A stretch of 64,000 bases of DNA, from positions 124,001-188,000 of the forward strand of contig NZ_BQHY01000012.1 in assembly GCF_021602155.1 (NCBI RefSeq). Reading direction: 5' to 3'. Position 1 is the stretch's first letter. The number at the start of each line of letters is the position of its first letter. The position numbers and the translations under genes are program-made. The stretch comes from Pseudomonas parakoreensis. Lineage in GTDB: Bacteria > Pseudomonadota > Gammaproteobacteria > Pseudomonadales > Pseudomonadaceae. Below the pieces are notes generated by a model that saw nothing but the letters and a program-made list of their open reading frames with translations, was not told where the DNA came from and did not search any database. This document shows positions 51,839 through 60,144 of this stretch, one piece after another.

Positions 51839-52468
51839 TCAGGCCTCGACCATGAACGGCGCGGGGTCGCCGCAACCGACGCGGATCACTTCCGGGTCGT
51901 CGCCGGTCAGGTCGATCACGGTGGACGCCTTGATCCCGCCGAAACCGCCGTCGATGATCAGATCCACCTGGTGTTCCAGCAATTGACGCATTTCGTACGG
52001 ATCGCTCAGCGGATCTTCATCGCCGGGCATGATCAGGGTCACACTCATCAGCGGCTCGCCGAGTTCGGCCAGCAACGCCAAGGCAATCGGATGGCTCGGC
52101 ACCCGCAGGCCGATGGTGCGTTTCTTCGGATGCAGCAGCAAACGCGGCACTTCGCGGGTGGCATTGAGGATAAAGGTGTAAGGCCCCGGCAGATGCGCCT
52201 TGAGAATGCGGAAGGTGCCGGTGTCGATCTTGGCATAGTTGCCCAGTTGCGACAGATCGCTGCAGATCAGCGCAAAGTTGTGCTTTTCGTCGAGCTGACG
52301 CAGACGGCGCACGCGCTCGATTGCGGTCTTGTCGCCGATCTGGCAACCGATGGCGTAGGAAGAGTCCGTGGGATAAATCACCACCCCGCCCTTGCGGATG
52401 ATCTCGACCGCCTGTTTGATCAGGCGCGCTTGCGGGTTTTCCGGATGGATCTGGAAAAATTGACTCAC
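51839..52468 (-). CDS. Sua5/YciO/YrdC-family protein (L-threonylcarbamoyladenylate synthase-like)
   Basis: 209 aa starting (V)SQFFQIHPENPQARLIKQAVEII, a GTG start at 52466-52468 where YciO homologues begin. GGVVIYPTDSSYAIGCQIGDKTA and RTIGLRVPSHPIALALL match the family. TsaC/Sua5 members make threonylcarbamoyl-AMP for tRNA t6A; YciO paralogues are less active and their role is unclear. Between a PHP gene and scpA. Confidence 0.85.
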   Translation of the reverse strand: MSQFFQIHPENPQARLIKQAVEIIRKGGVVIYPTDSSYAIGCQIGDKTAIERVRRLRQLDEKHNFALICSDLSQLGNYAKIDTGTFRILKAHLPGPYTFILNATREVPRLLLHPKKRTIGLRVPSHPIALALLAELGEPLMSVTLIMPGDEDPLSDPYEMRQLLEHQVDLIIDGGFGGIKASTVIDLTGDDPEVIRVGCGDPAPFMVEA

Positions 52469-52481
52469 ATTCTCTACCTGT

Positions 52482-53345
52482 TCAGACGGCGGCGATAACT
52501 GTGTCATGTTTGAACCGACCCCACAGGGGTGGAAGGTCCTCGGGAACCGGCCGGTACTGGCCAATCTCGGACCAGCCACCAGGGCCATGAAAATCACTGC
52601 CGGCACTGACCAGCAGACCGAACTCACGGGCAAGGATCGCCAGGCTGCCGACCTGTTCTGCGGGCTGATGGCCATTGACCACTTCGATTGCATGCCCGCC
52701 CGCTTGAATATAGTCGGCAATCAGCTTTCGGCGCTTGCTGCGGGTGAAATCGTAGTGCCACGGATGCGCCAGACTGACCCACGCCCCGGCGGCGCGCAGG
52801 GTGCCGACGGTGTCTTCCAGCGTCGGCCAGTGCTGCTTGACGTCACCGAGCTTGCCGGCGCCGAGCCATTTGCGGAATGCCTCGGCGCGATCCTTTACGA
52901 AACCTTCACGCACCATCCAGTCGGCAAAATGCGGGCGGGCCGGCGCGTTGCCGCTGTCTCCCAGTTCCTGCTGGATCTGCCGGGCGCCTTCGAGGGCACC
53001 GGGCATACCTTTGAGGCCAAGCTTGCGGCTTATTTCTTCCGACCGCAGCCAGCGGCCATCGTGCAATCTGGCGATGGCCTCGACCAAGGGCGCGGCGTTG
53101 ACGTCGAAACCGTAGCCCAGCACGTGGATGGTCGCGCCGCCCCAGGTGCAGGACAGTTCGACGCCATTGACCAGTTGCATGCCCAGTTCTTCGGCGGCGC
53201 TGCGCGCTTCGGCGAGGCCTTCGAGGGTGTCATGATCGGTCAACGCCAGGACTCGCACGCCGTTTTCAAACGCACGCGCAACCAGAACCGCCGGCGCCAG
53301 GGCGCCATCGGAGGCCGTGCTGTGGCAGTGCAAATCAACATTCAC
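52482..53345 (-). CDS. PHP-domain phosphoesterase (RNase AM/YciV-like)
   Basis: 287 aa with a GTG start at 53343-53345. VDLHCHSTASDGALAP holds the HxH metal motif; ALTDHDTLEGL and LVSAGSDFHGPGG give further PHP motifs. YciV-type enzymes act as 3',5'-nucleoside bisphosphate phosphatases and 5' exonucleases that trim rRNA. GAGGTT lies 10 nt upstream. Divergent from yciB. Confidence 0.88.
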   Translation of the reverse strand: MNVDLHCHSTASDGALAPAVLVARAFENGVRVLALTDHDTLEGLAEARSAAEELGMQLVNGVELSCTWGGATIHVLGYGFDVNAAPLVEAIARLHDGRWLRSEEISRKLGLKGMPGALEGARQIQQELGDSGNAPARPHFADWMVREGFVKDRAEAFRKWLGAGKLGDVKQHWPTLEDTVGTLRAAGAWVSLAHPWHYDFTRSKRRKLIADYIQAGGHAIEVVNGHQPAEQVGSLAILAREFGLLVSAGSDFHGPGGWSEIGQYRPVPEDLPPLWGRFKHDTVIAAV

Positions 53346-53432
53346 GGGGAGTTGTAACCTCAAATCAGCTGGCGCTATCGCGCGCCCATATGTTTGTTAT
53401 TATGCCGCCACATCCAGCTTCTGGCTCTCACT

Positions 53433-54029
53433 GTGAAACAATTCATCGATTTCATCCCGCTTCTGCTGTTTTTCATCGTTTACAAACTGGATCCACGGGT
53501 CGTCGACATCGCCGGCCATGAGGTGACTGTAGGCGGTATTTACAGCGCCACGGCGATGCTGATCATCAGCTCCCTCGTAGTCTACGGCGCGCTGTTCATC
53601 AAGCAGCGCAAGCTGGAAAAAAGCCAATGGCTGACCCTGATCGCCTGCCTGGTGTTCGGCAGCCTGACCCTGGCCTTCCACAGCGAGACCTTCCTCAAAT
53701 GGAAAGCCCCGGTGGTCAACTGGCTGTTCGCCCTGGCCTTCATCGGAAGCCACTTCATCGGTGACCGCCTGCTGATCAAACGCATCATGGGCCACGCGCT
53801 GACCCTGCCGGATCCGGTCTGGACCCGCCTGAACATCGCCTGGATCGCCTTCTTCCTGTTCTGCGGCGCTGCCAACCTGTTCGTGGCATTCACCTTCCAG
53901 AGCATCTGGGTCGACTTCAAGGTGTTCGGCAGTCTGGGCATGACCGTGCTGTTCCTGGTCGGTCAGGGCATCTACCTGTCCCGCCATCTGCACGACGCCG
54001 ATACCACAACGCCAAAAACCGAGGACTGA
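53433..54029 (+). CDS. yciB: Inner-membrane septation protein YciB
   Basis: 198 aa with five or six membrane segments. [18 protein letters not shown] at the start and [22 protein letters not shown] are the YciB/IspZ signature. The start is a GTG at 53433; homologues start here, though the ribosome binding site is weak. Overlaps none; yciI follows by 1 bp. Confidence 0.93.
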   Translation: MKQFIDFIPLLLFFIVYKLDPRVVDIAGHEVTVGGIYSATAMLIISSLVVYGALFIKQRKLEKSQWLTLIACLVFGSLTLAFHSETFLKWKAPVVNWLFALAFIGSHFIGDRLLIKRIMGHALTLPDPVWTRLNIAWIAFFLFCGAANLFVAFTFQSIWVDFKVFGSLGMTVLFLVGQGIYLSRHLHDADTTTPKTED

Positions 54030-54030
54030 C

Positions 54031-54330
54031 ATGCTCTACGCAATCATTGCCACCGACGTCGCCAACTCGCTCGAAGCCCGCCTCGCCGCGCGCCCGGCCC
54101 ACCTCGAACGCCTGCAAGTGCTCAAGGGCGAAGGCCGCATCGTGCTGGCCGGCCCGCACCCGGCGATCGACAGCAATGATCCGGGCGCGGCGGGTTTCAC
54201 CGGCAGCCTGATCGTCGCCGAATTCGACTCCCTGAGCGCCGCCCAGGCCTGGGCCGACGCCGATCCGTACATCGCTGCTGGCGTGTACGCCAGCGTGATC
54301 GTCAAACCGTTCAAGCAAGTCCTGCCGTAA
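54031..54330 (+). CDS. yciI: YciI family protein
   Basis: 99 aa. [27 protein letters not shown] and the C-terminal VKPFKQVLP fit the YCII ferredoxin-like fold with the conserved His and Asp. Function unknown. Directly after yciB, as in P. aeruginosa PA3202-PA3203. Confidence 0.93.
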   Translation: MLYAIIATDVANSLEARLAARPAHLERLQVLKGEGRIVLAGPHPAIDSNDPGAAGFTGSLIVAEFDSLSAAQAWADADPYIAAGVYASVIVKPFKQVLP

Positions 54331-54349
54331 CCAAGGAATATCGAGGGAC

Positions 54350-54484
54350 TCTGTGGCGAGGGGATTTATCCCCGATGGTTGCGCAGCAACCCAAAGCCAT
54401 TCAATGCGGTGTGCCTGACACACCGCATGCTCCCATTTCAGGTCTGCTTCGCAGCCCATCGGGGATAAATCCCCTCACCACAAA
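54350..54484. repeat. REP palindrome pair, GAGGGGATTTATCCCCGAT type
   Basis: CTGTGGCGAGGGGATTTATC and inverted GATAAATCCCCTCACCACA flank a middle including GGTTGCGCAGCAACC. Same family as 41995-42130. The rest of 54331-54612 shows no other feature. Confidence 0.88.
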
Positions 54485-54612
54485 AATCATCAACCGCAAT
54501 ATCTCCTCTACCCGGCACTGAACCTTCCCGCTTCTCACCGCTCTCAATCGCTCATTATTCTCGTTTGCCTGCCGACAACCTGCCCAATATCCATTTGCTA
54601 GCAGGAATCGCA

Positions 54613-55023
54613 ATGCGCAAAGGTCCGTTGTGTCTGATGTGGGTCACGTTGACGATCATGGCGCCCGCCCATGGTGAAGAAACCACCGAAAGCGGCAGCT
54701 CCACGCCATTGTCATTAAGTGCCGGCAGCCAGATTACCGAGTTGCAGCAGCGCCTGAAGGCCAGCGAGCAGCAGCGGGAAGAATTGAGCAAACAACTGCA
54801 AAATGCCGACAACACTCGCGAAAGCGCCGTGCTCGCCAGGTTGCGCCAAGAGAATCAGCGCCTGAAGCTGCAACTCAAGGAAGCCCAGGCCAGTCCCTTG
54901 CCGCGTTTGCTGACCGAACAGCAGCAATGGTTCGTTACGGGCGCCGGGGTAGCGCTATTGGCGCTGCTGTGCGGTATCTTTGCCAGTGGAGCAAGCCGAA
55001 AACGTCGGCAATGGCTAAATTGA
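54613..55023 (+). CDS. Periplasmic coiled-coil protein with C-terminal membrane anchor, Cpx locus
   Basis: 136 aa. Signal peptide (RKGPLCLMWVTLTIMAPAHG), a coiled coil about 43-95 (QITELQQRLKASEQQREELSKQLQNA, ARLRQENQRLKLQLKEAQ), then a membrane segment about 105-125 (FVTGAGVALLALLCGIFAS) and a basic tail RKRRQWLN. It lies 7 bp before cpxR. It resembles SH3-domain membrane proteins of the YgiM type without the SH3 part. Function unknown; probably envelope sensing with Cpx. Confidence 0.78.
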   Translation: MRKGPLCLMWVTLTIMAPAHGEETTESGSSTPLSLSAGSQITELQQRLKASEQQREELSKQLQNADNTRESAVLARLRQENQRLKLQLKEAQASPLPRLLTEQQQWFVTGAGVALLALLCGIFASGASRKRRQWLN

Positions 55024-55030
55024 GTGAGTC

Positions 55031-55708
55031 ATGAGCGAGCTGTTACTGATTGATGATGACCAGGAGTTGTGTGAACTCCTGAGTAGCTGGCTGAGCCAGG
55101 AAGGCTTTCTGGTGCGTGCCTGCCACGATGGCCAGAGCGCGCGCAAGGCGTTGGCCGAATCGGCTCCGGCGGCGGTGGTGCTGGACGTGATGCTGCCCGA
55201 TGGCAGCGGTCTGGAATTGCTCAAGCAATTGCGCAGCGAGCACGCAGAACTGCCGGTGCTGATGCTCTCGGCCCGGGGCGAACCGCTGGATCGCATTCTC
55301 GGTCTGGAGCTGGGGGCCGACGATTATCTGGCCAAACCCTGTGATCCGCGTGAACTCACCGCGCGCCTGCGCGCCGTGCTGCGCCGCAGCCACCCGGCCG
55401 CCGTATCCACCCAACTCGAACTCGGCGACCTGAGCTTCAGCCCGGTGCGCGGCGTGGTCAGCATCGACGAAAAAGAACTGACACTTACCGTTTCCGAAAG
55501 CCGCCTGCTCGAAGCCCTGCTCAAGCAGCCCGGCGAACCGCTGGACAAACAGGAACTGGCGCAACTGGCCCTCGGTCGCAAGCTGACCCTGTACGACCGC
55601 AGCCTCGACATGCACGTCAGCAACCTGCGCAAGAAGATCGGCCCGCATCCCGACGGCCGCCCACGGATCGTCGCCCTGCGCAGCCGTGGTTACTACTACA
55701 GCCTCTGA
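55031..55708 (+). CDS. cpxR: CpxR-like response regulator
   Basis: 225 aa. Receiver domain about 1-115 with Asp in VLDVMLPDGSG and Lys in YLAKPCDPREL; OmpR/PhoB-type winged helix about 130-225 (LYDRSLDMHVSNLRKKIG). Spacing to the coiled-coil gene is 7 bp. Order (yciI, membrane protein, regulator, spy, kinase) matches PA3204-PA3206. Confidence 0.92.
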   Translation: MSELLLIDDDQELCELLSSWLSQEGFLVRACHDGQSARKALAESAPAAVVLDVMLPDGSGLELLKQLRSEHAELPVLMLSARGEPLDRILGLELGADDYLAKPCDPRELTARLRAVLRRSHPAAVSTQLELGDLSFSPVRGVVSIDEKELTLTVSESRLLEALLKQPGEPLDKQELAQLALGRKLTLYDRSLDMHVSNLRKKIGPHPDGRPRIVALRSRGYYYSL

Positions 55709-55734
55709 TCCACGTCCGACACAACGACATCCCC

Positions 55735-55809
55735 CTGTAGGAGCTGCCGAAGGCTGCGATCTTTGCTTTTGAAGATCAAAAGATCGCAGCGTGCCGCAGC
55801 TCCTACAGG
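55735..55809. repeat. REP palindrome, GTAGGAGCTGCCGAAGGCTGCGATCTTT type
   Basis: CTGTAGGAGCTGCCGAAGGC and the inverted arm ending GCAGCTCCTACAGG, between cpxR and the spy gene. Confidence 0.88.
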
Positions 55810-55839
55810 GGATATGTGTAAGGCTGGGAACAAAGCGTC

Positions 55840-55855
55840 TTTACCCAAGCTTTAC
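55840..55855 (+). promoter_or_regulatory. CpxR-box-like direct repeat upstream of the spy gene
   Basis: TTTAC-N6-TTTAC, i.e. GTAAA-N6-GTAAA on the other strand, close to the known CpxR consensus GTAAA-N5-GTAAA. It lies 82 bp before the spy start and after the REP, exactly where CpxR autoregulation of its envelope chaperone is expected. Confidence 0.6.
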
Positions 55856-55937
55856 GCAGCGCTGACCGCCGCTGACCTTGATCTCCGTAATCTGTACTCA
55901 TCCGGAACGTACCGGGAACGAGACAAGGAGATACACC

Positions 55938-56387
55938 ATGCGCAAGACTCTTATCGCTCTGATGTTCGCTGCCGCTCTGCCAACCGTCGCCATGGCCATG
56001 CCACAGGATGGTGGCCCGATGGGTGGCCCACTCGACGGCCCACGCCACGGCGGTCAGATGCACGGCGAACACGGCAAAGGCCCGTACAGCCAACTCGACC
56101 TGACCCGCGAACAGCGCGATCAGATCCGCAAGATCATGGGCGAGCAGATGCACGAACGTCGCCAGGTGGTCGAGAAGTACCTGGAAAAACTCTCGCCGGC
56201 TGACCAGAAAGCCATGAAAGACGAGATGGCGGCCAACCACAAGAAAGCCGAAGCTGACGTACGCAACCTGCTGAAACCGGATCAACAGAAGAAATTCGAC
56301 GAGATCCAGAAGAAACAGGCTGAACGCCGCGCCGAATGGGCCGAGTTCAAAGCGTGGAAAGCGCAACAGCCGCAAAAGGCGCAATAA
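55938..56387 (+). CDS. Spy/CpxP-family periplasmic chaperone
   Basis: 149 aa. Signal peptide RKTLIALMFAAALPTVAMA, a Gly/His/Met-rich linker (about 22-50, possibly metal-binding), then the LTxxQ-like DLTREQRDQIRKIM and LLKPDQQKKFDEIQKKQ repeats of the family. It acts as an envelope-stress chaperone or as a brake on CpxA. AAGGAG at 55927 fixes the ATG. Closed by a strong terminator. Confidence 0.9.
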   Translation: MRKTLIALMFAAALPTVAMAMPQDGGPMGGPLDGPRHGGQMHGEHGKGPYSQLDLTREQRDQIRKIMGEQMHERRQVVEKYLEKLSPADQKAMKDEMAANHKKAEADVRNLLKPDQQKKFDEIQKKQAERRAEWAEFKAWKAQQPQKAQ

Positions 56388-56399
56388 TGTTCTGATCAC

Positions 56400-56431
56400 A
56401 GGCCCGACGGCTGATACCGTCGGGCCTGTTT
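56400..56431 (+). terminator. Terminator after the spy gene
   Basis: AGGCCCGACGG, 6-nt loop, CCGTCGGGCCT and GTTTAC. Strong stem, 12 bp past the stop. Confidence 0.85.
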
Positions 56432-56442
56432 ACATTCGAAAC

Positions 56443-56529
56443 GGTAGGAGCTGCCGAAGGCTGCGATCTTTTGATCTTGATCTTGAAAAACAAAATCAAA
56501 AGATCGCAGCCTTCGGCAGCTCCTACAGG
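56443..56529. repeat. REP palindrome, GTAGGAGCTGCCGAAGGCTGCGATCTTTTGATC type
   Basis: GGTAGGAGCTGCCGAAGGCT and the inverted arm ending GGCAGCTCCTACAGG, between spy and the kinase gene. The kinase therefore may need its own promoter. Confidence 0.88.
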
Positions 56530-56556
56530 GCTTACGCGTTTGTTTGAGGATTTTCT

Positions 56557-57897
56557 GTGCGTTCACTGTTCTGGCGTATTCTCGCGAGCTTCTGGCTGGC
56601 CATCGCCCTGGTGGCAGGGCTGTCGATCCTGCTCGGGCACATGCTCAATCAGGACGCGTGGATCCTCAGCCGCCATCCGGGCCTCAACACGCTGGCCGCC
56701 GAATGGACGCAAACCTACGAAGCCCAGGGCGAAGACGCCGCGCAGGACATCCTTCAACAGCGCAAACGCCAGTACCACATTGACGTCCAGGTGCTGAACG
56801 AAAGCGGCGACCCGGTGGTGCGTGGCACCTTCCCGCGTCGCGCCGCCGCCTTCGAAGCCAGACAGAACAACGATGACCGACGTCTGCCCTGGCGCCGCCT
56901 GACCGACGAATTCACCAGCGAAAAAACCGGCGACACTTACCTGTTCATCTTCCGCATCCCGCACCCGGAACTCGATGCGTGGCACCGTGAAAGCCTGCTC
57001 TGGCCGCTGAGTGCGCTGGGTATCGCACTGGTGGTACTGACCCTGTTCAGCCTGCTGGTGACCTTCTCCATCACCCGCCCGCTCAGCCGTTTGCGCGGTG
57101 CGGTGCATGATCTGGGGCAGACCACCTACCAACAGAACAGCCTGGCGAAACTGGCCAACCGTCGCGACGAATTCGGTGTGCTGGCCAACGACTTCAACCG
57201 CATGGGTGCGCGCCTGCAAAGCCTGATCGGCAGTCAGCGCCAGTTGCTGCGCGACGTGTCCCACGAACTGCGTTCACCTCTGGCGCGACTGCGCATCGCG
57301 CTGGCGCTGGCGGAACGGGCCAATCCTGAAGAACGGGAAAAACTCTGGCCACGCCTGACCCGCGAGTGCGATCGGCTGGAAGCGTTGATCAGCGAAATTC
57401 TGGTGCTGGCACGGGTCGATGCCGACAACGCCAGTGCCGAAGCGGTGGGCCTGAACGCCCTGCTCGGCACCTTGCAGAAAGATGCCCAGCTCGGCTCACC
57501 CGAGCAGAGCGTGCGCCTGAACGCCGAGCCACAGCTGAGTCTGACCGGATGGCCGACCATGATCGAGCGCGCCGTCGACAACCTGTTGCGCAACGCCCAG
57601 CGTTTCAACCCGGTGGGCCAGGCGATCGAGATGCAGGCTACGCGTCAGGGCGAGCGGATTGTCGTGAGCGTGCGCGACCACGGGCCGGGCGTACAGGCCG
57701 AACACCTGAGCCAGTTGGGCGAACCGTTTTACCGGGCGCCGGGGCAAACGGCGGCGGGACATGGCCTGGGCCTGGCAATTGCCAGGCGGGCGGCGGAGCG
57801 GCATGGCGGGAGTCTGACCCTGGCCAATCATCCCGAGGGCGGGTTTATTGCCAGCCTGGAATTGCCGCTGGTGCCAGGGGCTGTCGTCCAACCTTAG
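56557..57897 (+). CDS. cpxA: CpxA-like sensor histidine kinase
   Basis: 446 aa. TM1 about 6-28, a periplasmic domain about 29-150, TM2 about 155-175, HAMP (ITRPLSRLRGAVHDL), H-box LLRDVSHELRSPLARLR, N-box MIERAVDNLLRNAQRFN, then DHGPGV and GHGLGLAIARRAAERHGG. It starts with GTG at 56557 preceded by GAGGA. Partner of the CpxR-like regulator; homologue of PA3206. Confidence 0.9.
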   Translation: MRSLFWRILASFWLAIALVAGLSILLGHMLNQDAWILSRHPGLNTLAAEWTQTYEAQGEDAAQDILQQRKRQYHIDVQVLNESGDPVVRGTFPRRAAAFEARQNNDDRRLPWRRLTDEFTSEKTGDTYLFIFRIPHPELDAWHRESLLWPLSALGIALVVLTLFSLLVTFSITRPLSRLRGAVHDLGQTTYQQNSLAKLANRRDEFGVLANDFNRMGARLQSLIGSQRQLLRDVSHELRSPLARLRIALALAERANPEEREKLWPRLTRECDRLEALISEILVLARVDADNASAEAVGLNALLGTLQKDAQLGSPEQSVRLNAEPQLSLTGWPTMIERAVDNLLRNAQRFNPVGQAIEMQATRQGERIVVSVRDHGPGVQAEHLSQLGEPFYRAPGQTAAGHGLGLAIARRAAERHGGSLTLANHPEGGFIASLELPLVPGAVVQP

Positions 57898-57911
57898 ACT
57901 TTCGATGAAAA

Positions 57912-57999
57912 AAAGATCGTCCGATCGCGGCCCGAGCCTGCGGCAGCTCCTACAGAGCCGAAACACCTGTAGGAGCTGCCGCAGGCTGCGATCTTTTGA
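57912..57999. repeat. REP palindrome, GTAGGAGCTGCCGCAGGCTGCGATCTTTT type
   Basis: AAAAGATCGTCCGATCGCGG...GCGGCAGCTCCTACAG and the inverted CTGTAGGAGCTGCCGCAGGC arm. Lies between convergent cpxA and nitroreductase genes. Confidence 0.85.
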
Positions 58000-58001
58000 C
58001 T

Positions 58002-58568
58002 TTAAACCTTGCCCGGCCAGGCGCTGACGAATTCGGCCAGATCAACTTTCTCGGCAACGCGCGGCTCTTTCTGCGGCGTGCCGAGGTACAGGAAGGCAAT
58101 CACCTGCTCGCCTTCAGCCAGGCCCAGCCCCTTGGCCACATGCGCCGAATAGGCCAGATCACCGGTACGCCACACCGCACCAATCCCCTGCGCATAGGCC
58201 GCCAGCAGAATTCCGTGCGCCGCACACCCCGCCGCCAGCAACTGCTCGGCCTTCGGATACTTGACGTGCTCCTGCAGTTTCGCGATCACCACGACCACCA
58301 GCGGCGCCCGCAGCGGGCCGTTGCGCGCCTTGTCGATCATCGCTTCAGTGACTTCACCTTCCTGCATCTGCGCCGCTTCGGCCAGCAACTCGCCCATTTG
58401 CTCGCGCGCCGCACCTTCGACGGTGAGGAAACGATACGGCTGCAGATGGCCGTGATCCGGCGCACGCAGGGCCGCACCGAACAGCGCTTCGCGCTGCTGC
58501 GCGGTGGGGGCCGGTTCGACCAGGCGTGGAACGGAAACACGGTTGAGCAACGCGTCGAGAGCCTGCAT
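58002..58568 (-). CDS. Nitroreductase family protein (YdjA-like)
   Basis: 188 aa, single-domain FMN nitroreductase. RVSVPRLVEPAPTAQQREALFGAALRAPDHGHLQPYRFL near the N-terminus and AAYAQGIGAVWRTG near 128-141 match YdjA. It probably reduces nitro or quinone compounds with NAD(P)H. The ATG at 58566-58568 is preceded by CAGGAGG. Divergent from trkH. Confidence 0.9.
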   Translation of the reverse strand: MQALDALLNRVSVPRLVEPAPTAQQREALFGAALRAPDHGHLQPYRFLTVEGAAREQMGELLAEAAQMQEGEVTEAMIDKARNGPLRAPLVVVVIAKLQEHVKYPKAEQLLAAGCAAHGILLAAYAQGIGAVWRTGDLAYSAHVAKGLGLAEGEQVIAFLYLGTPQKEPRVAEKVDLAEFVSAWPGKV

Positions 58569-58689
58569 CGGCCACCTCCTGAGAAAAATGTGCGGCTATT
58601 CTAGCTTCATCTGCCAACGGGATGCCGGTTTACATGCCCTGCCTCACGGGTAGAATGGCGCCCTTCCCACTTCAGCCCGAGCGGACTTC

Positions 58690-60144
58690 ATGGCGTTGCC
58701 GACCTTACGGATCATTGGTTTCATCATCGGCATCTTCCTGATCACCCTGGCCGTCGCCATGGTCGTGCCCATGGCCACCCTGGTGATTTTCGAGCGCACC
58801 AGTGACCTGCCGTCGTTCCTCTGGGCGAGCATGATCACCTTCCTCGCCGGCCTTGCGCTGGTGATTCCCGGACGCCCGGAACACATCCATCTGCGCCCGC
58901 GTGACATGTACCTGTTGACGGTCAGCAGCTGGCTGGTGGTGTGCATTTTCGCCGCGCTGCCATTCCTGCTGACTCAGCACATCAGCTACACCGACTCGTT
59001 CTTTGAAAGCATGTCCGGCATCACCGCCACCGGCTCAACCGTGCTCAGCGGGCTGGACAGCATGTCGCCGGGAATCCTGATGTGGCGCTCGCTGCTGCAC
59101 TGGCTCGGCGGCATCGGCTTCATCGGCATGGCGGTGGCGATTCTGCCGTTGCTGCGCATCGGTGGCATGCGCCTGTTCCAGACCGAATCCTCCGACCGTT
59201 CAGAAAAGGTCATGCCGCGCTCGCACATGGTGGCGCGCCTGATCGTGGCCGCCTACGTCGGCATCACCATCCTCGGCAGCCTGGCATTCTGGTGGGCCGG
59301 AATGAGCCCGTTCGATGCGATCAACCACGCGATGTCGGCGATCTCCACCGGCGGCTTCTCGACCTCCGACCAGTCATTGGCGAAGTGGACACAACCGGCG
59401 GTGCACTGGGTCGCGGTGGTGATCATGATTCTCGGCAGCCTGCCATTCACCCTCTATGTCGCGACCATGCGCGGCAATCGCAAGGCATTGATCAAGGATC
59501 AGCAGGTGCAGGGCCTGCTCGGCATGTTGCTGGTGACCTGGCTGGTGCTTGGCACCTGGTATTGGTGGACCACCAAGCTGCATTGGCTGGAGGCCCTGCG
59601 GCACGTGGCGCTGAACGTGACCTCGGTGGTCACCACCACCGGTTTCGCCCTCGGCGACTACAGCCTGTGGGGCAACTTCTCGCTGATGCTGTTTTTCTAT
59701 CTGGGCTTTGTCGGCGGCTGCTCCGGTTCGACCGCGGGCGGGATCAAGATCTTCCGTTTCCAGGTCGCCTACATCCTGCTCAAGGCCAACCTTAACCAGT
59801 TGATTCACCCGCGCGCGGTGATCAAGCAGAAGTACAACGGTCACCGTCTCGACGAAGAAATCGTGCGTTCGATTCTGACTTTTTCGTTCTTCTTCGCCAT
59901 CACCATTTGCGTGATCGCCCTGCTGCTGTCGCTGCTCGGCGTGGACTGGATGACTGCGCTGACAGGCGCTGCCAGCACCGTGTCCGGCGTCGGCCCGGGC
60001 CTGGGTGAGACCATCGGCCCGGCGGGCAACTTCGCCACCCTGCCGGATGCCGCGAAGTGGATCCTGTCGTTCGGCATGCTGCTCGGCCGACTGGAGATCA
60101 TTACGGTGTTTGTGCTGTGTATTCCGGCCTTTTGGCGTCACTGA
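58690..60144 (+). CDS. trkH: Trk/Ktr-type potassium uptake protein TrkH
   Basis: 484 aa, about ten membrane helices arranged as four pore modules. SMSGITATGSTVLSG, AISTGGFSTSDQS, VTTTGFALGDYSLW and GAASTVSGVGPGLGETIGP carry the selectivity-filter glycines. It needs TrkA, which is not in the window. Its 3' end overlaps the convergent AraC gene by 44 bp. Confidence 0.94.
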   Translation: MALPTLRIIGFIIGIFLITLAVAMVVPMATLVIFERTSDLPSFLWASMITFLAGLALVIPGRPEHIHLRPRDMYLLTVSSWLVVCIFAALPFLLTQHISYTDSFFESMSGITATGSTVLSGLDSMSPGILMWRSLLHWLGGIGFIGMAVAILPLLRIGGMRLFQTESSDRSEKVMPRSHMVARLIVAAYVGITILGSLAFWWAGMSPFDAINHAMSAISTGGFSTSDQSLAKWTQPAVHWVAVVIMILGSLPFTLYVATMRGNRKALIKDQQVQGLLGMLLVTWLVLGTWYWWTTKLHWLEALRHVALNVTSVVTTTGFALGDYSLWGNFSLMLFFYLGFVGGCSGSTAGGIKIFRFQVAYILLKANLNQLIHPRAVIKQKYNGHRLDEEIVRSILTFSFFFAITICVIALLLSLLGVDWMTALTGAASTVSGVGPGLGETIGPAGNFATLPDAAKWILSFGMLLGRLEIITVFVLCIPAFWRH

